From NCBI GenBank assembly GCA_030431945.1, contig JAUIIF010000258.1:1-6614 (forward strand): DNA of 6,614 nucleotides. The letters run 5' to 3'. Source of the stretch: Bacteroidia bacterium (GTDB taxonomy: Bacteria; Bacteroidota; Bacteroidia; Chitinophagales; Saprospiraceae). This document shows, one piece after another, positions 5,447 to 6,614 of this stretch; position 1 is the first letter of the stretch; each line of letters opens with the position of its first letter. The position numbers and the translations under genes are program-made. The notes under the pieces are model-generated. The model had not been told where the DNA came from, ran no database searches, and saw nothing but the letters and a program-made list of their open reading frames with translations.

Positions 5447-6614
5447 CTACTGCAGGGCTTCCAGGGCGGCCTTGATGCGCTTGATGGCTTCCGTCAACTG
5501 TACCTCACTGGCGGCGTAGCTGATCCGGATGCAGGTTGGCGCTCCGAACGAGCTGCCACCGACCGTGGCCACGTGGGCCTGCATCAGGAGATATTCACTC
5601 AGGTCATCCGAGGTATTAATGGTGTACTCACCGTTTGATTTGCCGAAGAAGGCTGCTACGTCCGGGAAGATGTAGAAAGCGCCCTGAGGACGATTGACGC
5701 GCATCCCGTCAATTTCTTCCAATCCCTTAATGATCAGTTCCCGGCGTGCTTCAAAGGCTTTTTTCATTTCCAGGCTCGGTTCCAGGCTGGAATTAAGCGC
5801 AACGGTGCCTGCGTGTTGAGCAATGCTGTTGGCGCCGGAAGTACTTTGCCCCTGTAATTTTGCGCAGGCTTTGGCAATCGCCAATGGTGCACCAATGTAC
5901 CCCAGGCGCCATCCCGTCATGGCAAAACCTTTTGAAAAGCCGTTGACGGTAATCGTCCGGTCTTTCACCTCCGGGCAGGCACCGATACTGGCGTGTTTGC
6001 CGGTAAAATTGATGTGCTCATAAATTTCGTCCGCTACGACGTAGACATCAGGGTGCCGTTCCAGCATTTTGGCGATGGCCGACAGTTCGGCGGCGGTGTA
6101 GACAGACCCCGTCGGGTTACACGGAGAGGAGAATAAAATAAACTTGGTGCGGTCCGTAATGGCCGCTTCAATAGCGGCTGCGCTTACCTTATAATCATCC
6201 TCGATACCGGCTCCTACGATTACGGGAACGCCTTCGGCAACTTTAACGATGTCTGAATAACTCACCCAGAAGGGTGCCAGAATAATGACTTCGTCACCGG
6301 GGTTCAGCATTGCCTGCGCCAGGTTGGCAATAGACTGCTTGGCTCCCGTACTGACAACGATCTGATCCGGAGTAAAATCGAGGTTGTTCTCCCGCTTGAA
6401 TTTATCGACAATGGCCTTGCGTAGTTCTGCCGTTCCCGGCACCGGGGTGTATTTGGTCATGCCGGCATCAAGGGCCTCTTTAGCAGCCTCTTTGATGTGT
6501 ACCGGAGTATCAAAATCGGGTTCACCGAGGCTAAGGCTGATCACATCATGCCCTTGTGCCTTTACTTCACGGCCCAGGGCGGCCATCCGCAGGGTTGCGG
6601 ATTCTTGCATTTGC
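5447..6614 (-). CDS. PLP-dependent class I aminotransferase, aspartate (class Ib) type, N-terminus cut by window edge
   Basis: The enzyme moves an amino group between an amino acid and a 2-oxoacid, most likely aspartate + 2-oxoglutarate to oxaloacetate + glutamate, in the cytoplasm. The frame reads from the TAG at 5447-5449 out past 6613. The ATG at 6608-6610 is probably internal, because relatives have about ten residues before MQESATL. Numbering from that Met (387 residues), the landmarks are GEPDFDTP (29-36), STGAKQ (87-92) for PLP phosphate binding, W115 for ring stacking, NPTG (165-168), D194 and Y197 in ADEIY, catalytic K227 in NGFSKGFAMTGWRLG with R235, and R362 in CIRISYA for the substrate carboxylate. 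All key residues are present, so it is probably active. K91 in GAKQ matches the lysine that contacts the acidic side chain in the Thermus class Ib enzyme (from memory), which supports aspartate use. Prephenate or a related amino acid is also possible, and sequence alone does not settle it. The promoter lies outside the window. Confidence 0.93.
   Translation of the reverse strand, partial: QMQESATLRMAALGREVKAQGHDVISLSLGEPDFDTPVHIKEAAKEALDAGMTKYTPVPGTAELRKAIVDKFKRENNLDFTPDQIVVSTGAKQSIANLAQAMLNPGDEVIILAPFWVSYSDIVKVAEGVPVIVGAGIEDDYKVSAAAIEAAITDRTKFILFSSPCNPTGSVYTAAELSAIAKMLERHPDVYVVADEIYEHINFTGKHASIGACPEVKDRTITVNGFSKGFAMTGWRLGYIGAPLAIAKACAKLQGQSTSGANSIAQHAGTVALNSSLEPSLEMKKAFEARRELIIKGLEEIDGMRVNRPQGAFYIFPDVAAFFGKSNGEYTINTSDDLSEYLLMQAHVATVGGSSFGAPTCIRISYAASEVQLTEAIKRIKAALEALQ

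Noticed and set aside
5447..6610. Complete aminotransferase starting at the Met codon 6608-6610
   Set aside because: Family members carry about ten residues before this point and the frame continues to the window edge, so the true start is probably outside.

Overview
The window looks like ordinary chromosomal DNA from a Bacteroidota bacterium, most likely of the Saprospiria/Lewinella type. This is inferred from three things: very large FG-GAP (VCBS) proteins with an ASPIC/UnbV domain, a class typically expanded in that phylum; no recognisable Shine-Dalgarno sequence before the one visible start codon; and the protein style at a moderate GC content (mid-50s percent by eye). No tRNA, rRNA, CRISPR array, transposase or phage gene is visible.

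Layout. Positions 1-1641 (+) hold the C-terminal half of a large FG-GAP/ASPIC protein whose start lies upstream of the window. A 127-base gap (1642-1768) follows, with a terminator-like hairpin plus T-run at the stop codon and a small UNCG-type hairpin just before the next start. Positions 1769-5209 (+) encode a complete 1146-residue lipoprotein of the same family: lipobox, seven calcium-loop motifs, an ASPIC/UnbV domain, seven more motifs and a short tail. A 237-base convergent gap (5210-5446) contains two inverted repeats and no convincing gene. Positions 5447-6614 (-) encode a class I PLP-dependent aminotransferase of the aspartate (class Ib) type, lacking only about ten N-terminal residues at the right edge.

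How the parts relate. The two FG-GAP genes are tandem paralogues. The seven C-terminal calcium-loop motifs are spaced 53, 59, 57, 49, 34 and 106 residues apart in the first protein and 53, 59, 63, 51, 34 and 106 in the second. By this alignment the first protein lacks about 570 N-terminal residues. Both are probably exported, calcium-stabilised beta-propeller proteins; the second is probably anchored in the outer membrane. Their biochemical role is not known, and related proteins in this phylum often sit near SusC/SusD-type uptake genes, which are not in this window. The aminotransferase is a convergent housekeeping gene with no visible functional link.

The most interesting content is the tandem pair, its shared YPFxxRxxxxxQ segment and the differences between the copies. 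I see no clear evidence of a new defence or mobile system.
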